64,000 nucleotides of DNA from an uncultured Dokdonia sp. (GTDB taxonomy: Bacteria > Bacteroidota > Bacteroidia > Flavobacteriales > Flavobacteriaceae). This document shows, one piece after another, positions 7,223 to 16,296 of this stretch. Location: positions 186,001-250,000 of the forward strand of contig NZ_CANMDS010000004.1 of the NCBI RefSeq assembly GCF_947496725.1, written 5' to 3'. The notes under the pieces were generated by a model, which made no database searches, was not told the DNA's origin, and saw only the letters and a program-made list of their open reading frames with translations. The translations under genes were made by a program, and so were the position numbers. Within the stretch, counting starts at the first letter, position 1. Each line of letters opens with the position of its first letter.

Positions 7223-8617
7223 CTAAGCGTTTAAAGTGTTTGCAACTTGATTTGTAATCTCTTTTGTAAATCTTCTTTCTTCCATATCGTTGTCGTCTTC
7301 ATCATATGGCCCGTGTTTTATTTTTTTAGTCAAGAGATATAAGAATAAAAATAGAAGTAATGCATACACCACAAAAAATAGTATTAATGAGAATACAATT
7401 TGGTTTGCCGTGACGGCTTGAGAAAATGCTTCTGAGGTTCTAAGATGTCCATATACAACCCACGGTTGTCTTCCCATCTCTGCCGCAAACCATCCTACTT
7501 GATTACCTATTTGAGCTAGAATTACAGAAAATACAAATGTTTTTAATACCCACTTGTTTGTAAATAAAGTACCACGCCACCATAAGAAACAAGCATAAAG
7601 CGTGAGAGCTATAAAAAACATACCTATGGCAATCATTATATGATAAAACTGGAATACGGCATTTACCTGTCCTGGTCTATCTTCTTCTGGAAAAGCATTA
7701 AGACCTGTGACTGGTGCCTCAAAATCTTGATCAATTAAAAATGAGAGTCCTCCAGGTATTTTAATACCAGTAACCTCTTGCGATTCATTATCTACCCAGC
7801 CAAAAAGATATAAATCTGCAGGACCACTTTTATCATAGTGACCTTCCATCGCAGCTAGTTTTGCAGGTTGATTTTCTGCCACACCATCTGCAGAGCTATG
7901 CCCCGTTACGAGTTGCATTAATGAGAATACTGTAGCGACTCCTAGTGCAATTTTAAAAGCCATTTTTGAGATTTCTACATATCTACCTTTAAGCAAGTAA
8001 TAGGCGTGCACACTTAAGACTAAAAACGCACCTGCAAGAAATGCCGCAAACCACGTATGCGTTAATCTATCTACACTAGAAGGGTTAAAAACCATCGCCC
8101 AGAAGTCTGTAATCTCTGCACGAGCATTCATTCCTTCTCCTACAATGTGATACCCCGCCGGTGTTTGTTGCCAGCTATTTGCTACTACAATCCACACTGC
8201 AGAAAACATAGAGCCCAAAAACACCCCTATGGTTGCTACAAGGTGTACCCACGGCTTAACACGGTTCCACCCAAAAAGTAAGATCCCTAAAAAACCACTC
8301 TCAAGTGCAAAGGCAAATATTCCCTCTGCCGCTAGTGCACTCCCAAAAATGTCACCCACGTACCTAGAGTAAGTCGCCCAGTTGGTCCCAAACTCAAACT
8401 CCATCACGATACCGGTCACAACACCTATACCAAAGGTGAGTGCAAAAATCTTGGTCCAGAATTTTGCAAGAATATGATATTTTTCATTTTTAGTGCGTAT
8501 CCATAGGCTTTCCATTATGACCATAATAAGTCCCAGGCCTATGCTTAGGGGTGGGTATATGTAGTGAAAGGAAATAGTGAAGGCAAACTGGATTCTAGCG
8601 AGAATTTCTGTATCCAT
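7223..8617 (-). CDS. cydA: Cytochrome bd ubiquinol oxidase subunit I
   Basis: 464 residues. The N-terminal helix has the haem ligand His (FAFTISFHYIYPP, residue about 18), the conserved GRQPW motif lies near residue 393, and a moderately long Q-loop (residues about 245-310) precedes it. It oxidises menaquinol and reduces oxygen to water. The promoter has a perfect TAACTTTG box (8647 to 8640) and an activator site GTAACTTTGGTTAC centred 36.5 bp from its end, matching the other regulon promoters. Confidence 0.97.
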   Translation of the reverse strand: MDTEILARIQFAFTISFHYIYPPLSIGLGLIMVIMESLWIRTKNEKYHILAKFWTKIFALTFGIGVVTGIVMEFEFGTNWATYSRYVGDIFGSALAAEGIFAFALESGFLGILLFGWNRVKPWVHLVATIGVFLGSMFSAVWIVVANSWQQTPAGYHIVGEGMNARAEITDFWAMVFNPSSVDRLTHTWFAAFLAGAFLVLSVHAYYLLKGRYVEISKMAFKIALGVATVFSLMQLVTGHSSADGVAENQPAKLAAMEGHYDKSGPADLYLFGWVDNESQEVTGIKIPGGLSFLIDQDFEAPVTGLNAFPEEDRPGQVNAVFQFYHIMIAIGMFFIALTLYACFLWWRGTLFTNKWVLKTFVFSVILAQIGNQVGWFAAEMGRQPWVVYGHLRTSEAFSQAVTANQIVFSLILFFVVYALLLFLFLYLLTKKIKHGPYDEDDNDMEERRFTKEITNQVANTLNA

Positions 8618-8639
8618 AGTGATAGTGTTTTAGCTATAA

Positions 8640-8683
8640 CAAAGTTACTTCTAGAGAGAATTTCTCAAAGTAACTTTGGTTAC
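8640..8683 (-). promoter_or_regulatory. Crp/Fnr-type operator plus -7 box for cydAB
   Basis: Operator GTAACTTTGGTTAC at 8670-8683; -7 box TAACTTTG (consensus) on the minus strand, 8647 to 8640. The transcription start should be near 8633, placing the operator at about -42 to -43, the class II activator position. Confidence 0.85.
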
Positions 8684-8790
8684 ATAATGTACGTTTTTTT
8701 TTGAGTTCTGTAACATAAGTAACGTATCAATCTGGTTGCGTACAGTAATTTTGAAAGTTGAATAGTTATGCTGGATTTGTGTTTTAATTA

Positions 8791-8806
8791 CGCTTTCGCG
8801 AAAGCG
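8791..8806. repeat. 16-bp palindrome, intergenic
   Basis: Exact copy, extended to TTA...TAA, in the divergent region between cydA and the small gene at 8855. Confidence 0.95.
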
Positions 8807-8854
8807 TAAAAAGTCACTTATAAAACGTATAAAATCTATTCTTATTTACACCTA

Positions 8855-9238
8855 GTGAAAGCAATTACCGTTATCATATTATCAATTGTACTATTAACTA
8901 ATAGTTTGAAAACTTCATTCATATATGGGTGGTATACCCTTGAGATAGAAAGTTTTATTGAAACGTTATGTGAGAATACTGATAAACCAGAAATGCAATG
9001 TAACGGAAAATGCTTTCTCACTAAGGTGACCGCTAGTGATAGTTCTGAAAATCAACCAGAGGCTATCACAATAAATTGGGATCAACTTATATTTTGCGAG
9101 CTTGACGTAGTTTTAACCTCATATATACTTATAAAGTTAGATCGCGGTAATGATATTGTATACAAGCAATTTTTACAATCCTCTTTTACAAACCTGATTT
9201 TTCATCCTCCTCGTTGTACGGAGTATTATCTCATATAA
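8855..9238 (+). CDS. Small exported CNGKC-motif protein, unknown function
   Basis: 127 residues from a GTG start. It has an N-terminal hydrophobic segment (ITVIILSIVLLTNSLKTSF), then ETLCENTDKPEMQCNGKCFL around residues 37-56 and another His/Cys near the end (IFHPPRCTEYY). Proteins with CENxDKPxxxCNGKC are common in Bacteroidetes directly before copper or metal TonB receptors, which is also the case here (51 bp before). The three-cysteine motif suggests soft-metal binding. The function is not known. Confidence 0.7.
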   Translation: MKAITVIILSIVLLTNSLKTSFIYGWYTLEIESFIETLCENTDKPEMQCNGKCFLTKVTASDSSENQPEAITINWDQLIFCELDVVLTSYILIKLDRGNDIVYKQFLQSSFTNLIFHPPRCTEYYLI

Positions 9239-9288
9239 TAACTTATAACAATATTATCATCACTTAATGATGATTAACAATTTAAGAA

Positions 9289-11394
9289 ATGAAAAAGATG
9301 TTTCTCGCGCTCTTATGCGCAATACCTACTATGGTCTGTTATGGACAAATAGTAGAAAAAAAGATAGATAGTTCTAAAGGAAAGGTAATAGAACTTAATA
9401 CCGTAATGGTCACCGGAAAGGCCAGTACAGACCCCGTACTTTCTAAAGTTAAAACAGATCTTGTAAAGAAGGTAGTTCAACCTAAAAATGTTGCAGATCT
9501 CTTTAGTAATATTAATGCTTTTACTCTTATAAAGAGAGGAAATTATGCTATAGATCCTTCGTTTAGAGCGTCACAGTATGAGCAATTAAATATTCAATTT
9601 GATGGAGGTACTAAGGCAATGCACGCCTGTCCTAATAGAATGGATCCTATTACAACACACGTGGTGCCAGAGGATATTGAAAAAATTGAAATTATAAAGG
9701 GGCCCTACACGATGAGATATGGTTCCACCTTTGCAGGGATTGTAAACCTTGTAACTCAAACACCTCAATCTATGCAAATGGGCTTGCACGGGAGTGTAAG
9801 CTCTGGTTATGAGTCTAATGGTGGTGCATCTGTGTCGTCTATAAAGTTACAACAGGTTACAGATGCATATGATATCACAGCAAATGCTGGTTATCGAGAT
9901 TTTGGTAATTACAAAGATGGTGCGGGTACGGTTATCCCTTCATCATTTAGAAGCCTAGATTATGGTCTTAAGGTAGGGTATAATATAAGCGATACACAAC
10001 GTGTTCAAGCTCACTGGAGACAGTCTTACGGTAGAGATGTGTTACACGCGGGATTGCCTATGGATACAGAAGAGGATAACAGTTCTATACTATCACTAGA
10101 TTATAAAATAAACGGACTTAAGGGGCTTATAAAAGAGATAAATGCAAAAGCCTATTACTCTTATGTAGACCATATAATGTCTAATAATAACAGACCTTCA
10201 TTTGCAATGACCGAAGCGTTATCTACTATAGATGCTACAACTGCTGGAGGAAAAGTTGAGTTTAAACTTAAGCCAGCTGAAGAATGGACCGTTTACTCTG
10301 GACTTGATGCCTTACTAGTGGCACGTGATGGAGGAAGATCACGACTTGTAAAACGTAATATGATGGGAGAGGAGCTCGCAGAGCCGTTGTATTTTCAAGA
10401 TAAAGTATGGCAAGATTCTTATATAAATGATTTTGGGATTTTTACAGAACATAAATATAAGTTTTCAAATAGTACACTCCTTACTGCTGGGGTACGCTTA
10501 GACCTTGTGACATCAGATATACGAGATCCCGAAGAAGATTTTAGGGAATTATATCCAGACCTAAAAAATAGAACCGAGTCTAACTTTTCTGGAACAGTAT
10601 CTGTGAAGCAAAAGCTCTCTGAGGTACATACGCTTGAGGTCGCCTTTGGTAGAGGAACGCGCAGTGCAAATATGATAGAGAGGTACATTAATCACTTTCA
10701 AGTGGGGCAAGATCCCTTTGAGTATGTAGGTAACCCTTATCTTGATGCAGAGGTTAATAATCAGTTTGAAATAGGTCTTAGCGGGAAAAAGAGATTTACA
10801 AGGGGAGTAGATGCATTACAGTACAATGTGTCTGGGTATTATTCTATTTATGAAAATTATATTGTGCCCGTCGTAGACCCTATGCTAGATAGAAAGTTTA
10901 ACCCCACCGCACAACCTCAAGAGGTAAAGCGCTTTATTAATGTAGACAAGGCGTTCAAGACGGGTGTTGAAGCAGATCTCTCTATTGACTTTATGGAGTA
11001 CTATAACTTTTATACCGCTCTCGCATACGTATATACCAGAAATGAAGATCTAGATGAATCTTTGCCATTAACACCACCTCTTACAACTCGCTTTGGAGTG
11101 CGTTATGAAAGAGGAAACTTATGGTCGAGCCTAGATTATAATCTTACTTCTCAACAAGAAGAAATTTCTACTAGTTTTAGAGAGCAAGAGACAGAGGGAT
11201 ACCAAACATTAGATTTTAAAATAGGCGTAGAGCCTATAACAAATGTACATATAGGTCTTGCTGTTCTCAATCTATTTGATGAGACATATAACAATCACTT
11301 AAATTTTTCCTTTGTAAACCAGGAGGGGTTTGATAGAGTTCCTATCAATGATCCAGGGAGAAACTTTTCAGTATTTGCAAAGTATTTGTTTTAA
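9289..11394 (+). CDS. TonB-dependent copper receptor, OprC/NosA-like
   Basis: 701 residues with an N-terminal signal peptide (ending MVCYGQ), a plug domain to about residue 170 and a C-terminal beta barrel ending FAKYLF. In the plug the sequence HACPNRMDPITTHV (about residues 111-124) matches the OprC/NosA copper-binding loop, where the CxxxM cysteine and methionine bind copper. This points to copper import through the outer membrane rather than siderophore uptake. It is cotranscribed with the CNGKC protein and followed by a terminator. Copper supply would serve respiratory oxidases, which is inferred. Confidence 0.88.
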   Translation: MKKMFLALLCAIPTMVCYGQIVEKKIDSSKGKVIELNTVMVTGKASTDPVLSKVKTDLVKKVVQPKNVADLFSNINAFTLIKRGNYAIDPSFRASQYEQLNIQFDGGTKAMHACPNRMDPITTHVVPEDIEKIEIIKGPYTMRYGSTFAGIVNLVTQTPQSMQMGLHGSVSSGYESNGGASVSSIKLQQVTDAYDITANAGYRDFGNYKDGAGTVIPSSFRSLDYGLKVGYNISDTQRVQAHWRQSYGRDVLHAGLPMDTEEDNSSILSLDYKINGLKGLIKEINAKAYYSYVDHIMSNNNRPSFAMTEALSTIDATTAGGKVEFKLKPAEEWTVYSGLDALLVARDGGRSRLVKRNMMGEELAEPLYFQDKVWQDSYINDFGIFTEHKYKFSNSTLLTAGVRLDLVTSDIRDPEEDFRELYPDLKNRTESNFSGTVSVKQKLSEVHTLEVAFGRGTRSANMIERYINHFQVGQDPFEYVGNPYLDAEVNNQFEIGLSGKKRFTRGVDALQYNVSGYYSIYENYIVPVVDPMLDRKFNPTAQPQEVKRFINVDKAFKTGVEADLSIDFMEYYNFYTALAYVYTRNEDLDESLPLTPPLTTRFGVRYERGNLWSSLDYNLTSQQEEISTSFREQETEGYQTLDFKIGVEPITNVHIGLAVLNLFDETYNNHLNFSFVNQEGFDRVPINDPGRNFSVFAKYLF

Positions 11395-11407
11395 CTATCT
11401 TAATTAC

Positions 11408-11442
11408 AAAAGCCCTTTTGAGTTCATCAAAAGGGCTTTTTT
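11408..11442. terminator. Bidirectional intrinsic terminator
   Basis: AAAAGCCCTTTTGA pairs with TCAAAAGGGCTTTT, with T-tract on both strands. It lies between the convergent TonB receptor and dps, directly beside a palindrome copy. Confidence 0.88.
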
Positions 11443-11443
11443 A

Positions 11444-11459
11444 CGCTTTCGCGAAAGCG
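11444..11459. repeat. 16-bp palindrome, intergenic
   Basis: Exact copy abutting the terminator at 11408-11442 and 8 bp from the dps stop. Confidence 0.95.
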
Positions 11460-11467
11460 TACCTATA

Positions 11468-11941
11468 CTAGTTTTGATAAGCAGAGAGCATCCAGACTAG
11501 TTTTTCCTGCTGTACAATATAATCACTCATAAGTGCTACTGTACCTTCATCATTTGCATCTCCAGCGATAGAGAGGATTGCTCTTTCTTTTTTTAGGAGT
11601 ACTGTTAAGGCTTCTAGAATACTTGATATTGCAGTTTCTCCATCTGTAATATCTTCAGTACCCTTTATTTCTGACACTTCAAGATATTTTGTAAATGTAT
11701 GAAGTGGAGTCGCACTTAGCGTGAGTACACGCTCTGCAATCTCATCTACTTTTATAAGTGCGTCGTTGTATAATTCTTCAAACTTAAGGTGTAATTCAAA
11801 AAATCGTTTTCCTCTTATGTTCCAGTGAAAGCCTCTTAGGTTCATATAAAACACCTGGTAGTTAGATAGTAAATCGTTAAGCTCATCTGCCGTTTGTTGT
11901 GATGAGGTTACGTCTAGGCCTATGTTATTTAGTTTTTTCAT
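11468..11941 (-). CDS. dps: Dps-family ferritin-like DNA-protecting protein
   Basis: 157 residues, the usual Dps length. The intersubunit ferroxidase ligands are conserved: H39, H51, E55, D66 and E70 have the same spacing as E. coli H51, H63, D67, D78 and E82. It oxidises Fe(II) with peroxide and stores iron in a dodecameric shell, protecting DNA. It stands alone, and I see no GTAAC-N4-GTTAC site in front of it, so it is probably not in the neighbouring regulon although it lies within the island. Confidence 0.92.
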   Translation of the reverse strand: MKKLNNIGLDVTSSQQTADELNDLLSNYQVFYMNLRGFHWNIRGKRFFELHLKFEELYNDALIKVDEIAERVLTLSATPLHTFTKYLEVSEIKGTEDITDGETAISSILEALTVLLKKERAILSIAGDANDEGTVALMSDYIVQQEKLVWMLSAYQN

Positions 11942-12030
11942 AATTGTTATTTTTTAAGGTTGTTAATAGCTATACTAAGACTTACGCCTTAGTGTCTTAA
12001 GGTATTTTTTATAGGTTGACCAAAAGGTAA

Positions 12031-12060
12031 GGACTTTTACTTATCTAGAGTAAAAGCCCT
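12031..12060. terminator. Weak terminator-like hairpin after peroxiredoxin
   Basis: CTTTTACT (12034-12041) pairs with AGTAAAAG (12049-12056). The T-run on the minus strand is short, so the call is weak. Confidence 0.4.
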
Positions 12061-12067
12061 TTGATTT

Positions 12068-12733
12068 TTAAATATCTTTTTTTGCTAGATACCAAGTGAC
12101 TTTTTCTACACTGTCATCTTGTAATCGCTTATTAAGAGCATCAAGTGATTTTGGTGGAGGGCAGATAGCTTTATCACCTCTTTTCCAGTCTAGAGGCATT
12201 GCAACCTTATGCTTGTCAGACATTTGAAGTGCATCTAAAGCTCTTAAAATTTCGTCCATATTTCTCCCTACATTGAGCGGGTAGTACATTACGAGTCTTA
12301 TCTTTTTTGAAGGGTCTATAAAGAATACGGCTCTTACGGCTGCAGTCTCACTCTCGTTAGGTTGTAACATTCCATAAAGCTTAGATACTTTCATATCTAT
12401 ATCTGCAATTATAGGGAAGTCAAAGTAAACACCCGTATTTTCTCTCACGTTTTGAACCCACCCTAAGTGTGCGTGTATGCTGTCTATACTTAAACCTAGT
12501 AGTTCTGTGTTAAGTGCATCAAACTCTGGTTTGCGTTGTGCAAAACCACTCATCTCTGTTGTACAGACTGGTGTAAAATCTGCAGGGTGAGAAAACATTA
12601 CAATCCACTTGTCTTTTGCAAAATCAGACATCTGGATAGTTCCTTTTGTAGTTACTGCTGTAAAATCTGGAGCTGTATCTCCAATTCTAGGCATTGCTAT
12701 AGGTTTCTCTGGTAATAGGTTTTCGTTATTCAT
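12068..12733 (-). CDS. Peroxiredoxin, Prx6/1-Cys type
   Basis: 221 residues, the length of Prx6-type enzymes. The peroxidatic motif PADFTPVCTTE is at about residues 50-60, and a second Cys occurs in the typical Prx6 C-terminal extension (KAICPPPKSLD). It reduces peroxides with a thiol partner; some members also handle persulfide-linked oxidants. The promoter has GTAACCTTTGTTAC 36.5 bp from a TATATTTA box, placing it in the island regulon and suggesting a role during sulfide oxidation or low-oxygen stress. Confidence 0.92.
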   Translation of the reverse strand: MNNENLLPEKPIAMPRIGDTAPDFTAVTTKGTIQMSDFAKDKWIVMFSHPADFTPVCTTEMSGFAQRKPEFDALNTELLGLSIDSIHAHLGWVQNVRENTGVYFDFPIIADIDMKVSKLYGMLQPNESETAAVRAVFFIDPSKKIRLVMYYPLNVGRNMDEILRALDALQMSDKHKVAMPLDWKRGDKAICPPPKSLDALNKRLQDDSVEKVTWYLAKKDI

Positions 12734-12768
12734 AATATAGTTTTTTGTTATTGTTTTTAATTATGATA

Positions 12769-12812
12769 TAAATATACACTATAACCAGAGTATCTATAGT
12801 AACCTTTGTTAC
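12769..12812 (-). promoter_or_regulatory. Crp/Fnr-type operator plus -7 box for peroxiredoxin
   Basis: Operator 12799-12812; -7 box TATATTTA on the minus strand (12776 to 12769), 7 of 8 to TAnnTTTG, at the standard 36.5-bp distance. Confidence 0.82.
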
Positions 12813-12884
12813 ACAGCCTTTCTTTTATAAAAGATTTAACAAGCTGAGTTTCTTGTTGAAAGATAGAGCTTGCTATAAATTACA

Positions 12885-12911
12885 AGAGGCAAGATCTTAG
12901 ATCTTGCCTCT
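12885..12911 (-). terminator. Terminator hairpin after sqr
   Basis: Perfect 11-bp stem AGAGGCAAGAT/ATCTTGCCTCT with a 5-nt loop, 26 bp past the SQR stop. The following minus-strand sequence is T-rich (TTGTAATTT). Confidence 0.65.
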
Positions 12912-12936
12912 ATACAATATGGGGTTACTGTATTCA

Positions 12937-14244
12937 TTATACATTTTGCCCTTTTAGCATTTTATTCCAGTATAAGTAGGGTAGCATAAATTTTTTGAGC
13001 ATCCACAATCTCCAGTGTTCTTTTGAGCTATCTTTTATGAGTAGTTGCTTGAGTTTTGGATCTGGGGTAAAATTGTTGTGATAATCAAACTCTGCAAGGA
13101 CCATTTTACCATAATCTGTTACAAGTGGGCACGATGAGTACCCTTTATATGATTGAGTACCTATTTTATTATGTTGTATAAGAAGGCCTAAGTTATCTAC
13201 CACAATAGGTACTTGCTTGCGTATCGCAGCCCCAGTTTTTGCTGTAGGTAAGGCAGCTACATCTCCAAGCCCAAAAATATTTGGGTACGTGTTATGCTGC
13301 ATTGTATGGTGATCTACATCAAGCCAGCCTGCATTATTTACTAGTGTAGATTCTCTTACAAACTTAGGTGCGACAGATGGGGGAGCTGTGTGCATCATAT
13401 CATAGTGTATACCATACCTATCTCCCTTTACAGTTACCTTTACATTTTTGTAGTTGTATTGAAATTTTTCATCTAGATATTTATCCTCGTCCTCGCCAGA
13501 CATAACCACACAGCCACCAGCCGAGATATCTTTTGTGAGTTCATACCAAGCAATTTTATTTGGCCCATCTACAGCCACGAGTTTATGATTAAAACGAAGG
13601 TTGATATCCTTTCGGTTTACAACTTCCATCAGGGTTTTTGCAATTTTTTTGACTCCAAAAATTATGGTACCTGCTGTCGCAAAGACAATATCTGTTTTTG
13701 TAGTAATATTATTTTTACGCCAGTGATTTTCGGCTAGATACATAATCTTTTGAGGAGCTCCACCGCATTTTATTGGAGTGGCTGGTTGTGTAAAGAGTGC
13801 GACACCCCCTTTAAAGTTTTTTATGACATTCCAAGTATGTTTTGGATCTGTATAGTTGCTACACACTACACCATTATCTATTGCCTCGCCTAGACCGGGT
13901 ACAAGACTAAAGTCATAAGCAAGACCTGGAGCAACAACTAGATAATCATAGGTGATACTACCATTAGATTCGGTGAGTACGCTATTTTTTTCTGGATTAA
14001 ACCCCGTAGCTTTATCTTTTATCCATACTGCGCCATCTGGAATGACAGAAGCCATAGGTTTTGCAGTTTTGTCAAAATCATAAGTACCTGCACCTACTAG
14101 TGTCCAGGCTGGTTGATAATAATGTGTATCTGCCGGCTCTATGATTGCAACGCTGCTTGATTTTTTATTTTTAAGAAGTTGTGCAGCAGTCATTATACCT
14201 GCTGTTCCTCCGCCTATGATGAGTACTTGATAATGTGATGTCAT
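12937..14244 (-). CDS. sqr: Sulfide:quinone oxidoreductase (SQOR-like)
   Basis: 435 residues. An N-terminal FAD-binding GGGTAG motif lies at 11-16. Cys160 in KCGGAPQKIMYL and Cys372 in YSSCPLVT correspond to the redox disulfide pair of human SQOR (CAGAPQ and SCPLVT); an extra Cys is at 128. A C-terminal amphipathic region (LWMLKKFMLPYLYW) suits membrane attachment. It oxidises sulfide, passes electrons to menaquinone and transfers sulfane sulfur to an acceptor. The island operator GTAACTTGTGTTAC precedes it at the fixed distance. The MBL-rhodanese enzymes nearby would process the persulfide product. Confidence 0.93.
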   Translation of the reverse strand: MTSHYQVLIIGGGTAGIMTAAQLLKNKKSSSVAIIEPADTHYYQPAWTLVGAGTYDFDKTAKPMASVIPDGAVWIKDKATGFNPEKNSVLTESNGSITYDYLVVAPGLAYDFSLVPGLGEAIDNGVVCSNYTDPKHTWNVIKNFKGGVALFTQPATPIKCGGAPQKIMYLAENHWRKNNITTKTDIVFATAGTIIFGVKKIAKTLMEVVNRKDINLRFNHKLVAVDGPNKIAWYELTKDISAGGCVVMSGEDEDKYLDEKFQYNYKNVKVTVKGDRYGIHYDMMHTAPPSVAPKFVRESTLVNNAGWLDVDHHTMQHNTYPNIFGLGDVAALPTAKTGAAIRKQVPIVVDNLGLLIQHNKIGTQSYKGYSSCPLVTDYGKMVLAEFDYHNNFTPDPKLKQLLIKDSSKEHWRLWMLKKFMLPYLYWNKMLKGQNV

Positions 14245-14269
14245 TTTCTGTGTTTGTTTGTTAACTCGT

Positions 14270-14313
14270 TAAAAATAAAGCAACTATATTGCGATTACTG
14301 TAACTTGTGTTAC
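14270..14313 (-). promoter_or_regulatory. Crp/Fnr-type operator plus -7 box for sqr
   Basis: Operator GTAACTTGTGTTAC at 14300-14313; TATTTTTA box on the minus strand, 14277 to 14270, again 36.5 bp from the operator centre. Confidence 0.82.
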
Positions 14314-14357
14314 ACACAGTAGGTATTTTTAATAAATTAACAAGCAAGGTGTCTATT

Positions 14358-15110
14358 TTATTTAGACAGCTTAATCTCTCTATCATTAAGTGACTGTTCA
14401 TCTCTATAGTTATTGAGTGGCATTAGAGCCTTTAGTTTTTCTACTTGACTTAGCGAGACGGTAATTGGGTTTTTAAAAATGAACCATTGTACGTTTTCTG
14501 TACAAGGAGGAGTGGTGAGAGAGCCACTATATGTGAAGTAAGCTCTATTATCAGGCAGGTTGAGGTTCATATCAAAAGCGCTATCTACAATACGGTTTTC
14601 ACCCACTGGGATGGGTAAAAAGCTTTCAAGAAAATCAAAAGGTTTACTACTTTTCCCTTCCTTTGCCATAACAGCTAGTACGGCATACTTGCCATTTTTA
14701 CTTTTGTGCACGAGATGAATCACCATAGGGTAACGTATACCATCTATTAGATGCTCTGCTGGTTCGTGAAAATGAAACTGCTTTAGCTCATAAGTCATTC
14801 CCTCTATCGTAATATAATCTCCACTGTCAAAATTGTACTGTATCGTGTGTCCATTATTTATAATGTCGTGTATATGTGTGCTATCAGAATAGGTGATGTT
14901 AAGTGGAGTTAATAAGCTATCTACCTCATAGTTTACAATATTAATAGGTGATTGAAACAACCCTCCACAATCAGAATTTTTTTCAATTTCTCCCCAGTGT
15001 ATTGGTCCAGTCTCACCTTCATAGCTCCAGTGTGCATCCTTATGCAAATCTGTTTTTTGTACACAGCTTATTATTAGAATAGCGATTAATAATATTAAAG
15101 AGTGTTTCAT
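14358..15110 (-). CDS. Alpha-class carbonic anhydrase, lipoprotein
   Basis: The ATG at 15110 gives a lipoprotein signal (MKHSLILLIAILIISC) and avoids overlap with the upstream gene. Zinc-binding histidines are visible in ELKQFHFHEPAEH and VIHLVHKS, and the substrate-site sequence SLTTPPCTENVQW is conserved. The enzyme interconverts CO2 and bicarbonate in the periplasm or at the outer membrane. It follows the DUF2490 gene by 2 bp, so they are cotranscribed. No regulon operator is seen before this pair. Confidence 0.92.
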   Translation of the reverse strand: MKHSLILLIAILIISCVQKTDLHKDAHWSYEGETGPIHWGEIEKNSDCGGLFQSPINIVNYEVDSLLTPLNITYSDSTHIHDIINNGHTIQYNFDSGDYITIEGMTYELKQFHFHEPAEHLIDGIRYPMVIHLVHKSKNGKYAVLAVMAKEGKSSKPFDFLESFLPIPVGENRIVDSAFDMNLNLPDNRAYFTYSGSLTTPPCTENVQWFIFKNPITVSLSQVEKLKALMPLNNYRDEQSLNDREIKLSK

Positions 15111-15112
15111 TG

Positions 15113-15838
15113 TTAAAATGTATAAGTAAGTGTAGTTTCCCACACTCGGTTGTTTATAAATAGATCTTCTCTCTTTGCATATATGTCGTGATATCCAGAG
15201 CGTACTTTAACTTGTTTGCTTACGCGAAAGATTAAACCCACAAACATCCAGTTTTGATCGAGCTTTTTTGGCCTCAAACCAGTTTCTAGGTTCAAAAAGG
15301 CCTCATCATATAGTACAGCGCTTAAGACGCGATTATCACTATATATTCTTAAAGGTATTCTTACTTGAAATTTATAACGAAAACGGTTTCTTATTCTCGC
15401 GCCGTCTACATCATAGACTTCATTAAAAAGTTCTGTAATGTTGTCTATATGTCTTACTTCAAAACGCAATCTGTGATCTAAAATAAAATTTGAAAACCTA
15501 TGTGTAAGAGTAAGTTGTTGAAAAACATTATGCTCTATGATATCAAGAGGTAGGCTATTACCATCGTGTTTATAATTGCGTATGTAGCTATAACCAAATG
15601 CTATATCTAGATCATTCTCAAATTTATAATGGACAAAAGGGCGTATTACAAGTTGTTCCCAATCTTTTAAGAACTGTGTGCGTCTCAGGTTAAATTCAGT
15701 ATTTATAGACCAATTTTGATTGATTTTTTTTGAAACATCAAAAGTGTTCCAGCTACTATATCTTGTGCTAGTATTTTGACCAGTAGCATTTGTGATGCCA
15801 AAACAGAGGAAACTAAAAAGTATAAAAAATCTCATCAT
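15113..15838 (-). CDS. DUF2490 outer-membrane protein
   Basis: The start at 15838 yields a signal peptide (MMRFFILFSFLCFGITNATGQ); an upstream in-frame ATG at 15892 would add an unlikely leader. The 241-residue protein has alternating aromatic beta strands (NWSINTEFNLRR, LDIAFGYSYIRN, RVWETTLTYTF), matching DUF2490, thought to be beta-barrel outer-membrane proteins. Its partner is the carbonic anhydrase downstream. Function unknown. Confidence 0.78.
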   Translation of the reverse strand: MMRFFILFSFLCFGITNATGQNTSTRYSSWNTFDVSKKINQNWSINTEFNLRRTQFLKDWEQLVIRPFVHYKFENDLDIAFGYSYIRNYKHDGNSLPLDIIEHNVFQQLTLTHRFSNFILDHRLRFEVRHIDNITELFNEVYDVDGARIRNRFRYKFQVRIPLRIYSDNRVLSAVLYDEAFLNLETGLRPKKLDQNWMFVGLIFRVSKQVKVRSGYHDIYAKREDLFINNRVWETTLTYTF

Positions 15839-16032
15839 AAAATACGAGTATTGTTCCATAAGCTTCGTGAAGCAAACGGATGCGTAATTCATTAAAATCT
15901 AAAAGTGAGTACGGCTATTATGTTTACAAAATCAAATTATTGATTGTGCATCGTAAAGCCTTTTTTGGAAGATGTAAATAGTTATATGTTGCGGGCAATA
16001 AGGAAGAGAAAGCAAGAGGCTTTCATAATACA

Positions 16033-16293
16033 TTACTCTTTATAGTAGTTTTTGATACTCTTCTTTACATATAAAAAGCGAAACAAACCTATAATTAATA
16101 AGGCAGGTCCTATAACAATGAGCATAATACCTATCCAGCGTATTTCGTTTAACAGGTCTAATTTTATAATAGCAAAACCAGAACTTAAAAAAACAATAAA
16201 CGTTCTAAAATAAGCAAGAAAGGTTCTCTCGTTTGCCAGTCTCGTTCTATCTATCGCCAGTTTATCTCTTAGTGATTGCTCTAGTGTGCTCAT
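16033..16293 (-). CDS. DUF202/YidH-family membrane protein
   Basis: 86 residues. The charged N-terminal block RTRLANERTFLAYFRT (residues 17-32) is the DUF202 signature, followed by two or three helices. Members are small inner-membrane proteins of unknown function. It starts 3 bp after the heavy-metal-binding gene, so the two form an operon. Confidence 0.85.
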   Translation of the reverse strand: MSTLEQSLRDKLAIDRTRLANERTFLAYFRTFIVFLSSGFAIIKLDLLNEIRWIGIMLIVIGPALLIIGLFRFLYVKKSIKNYYKE

Positions 16294-16296
16294 AGG

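Noticed and set aside
8710-8723. GTAACATAAGTAAC near the cydA promoter as an eleventh operator
   Set aside because: The half-sites are direct, not inverted repeats, and no -7 box lies at the required distance.
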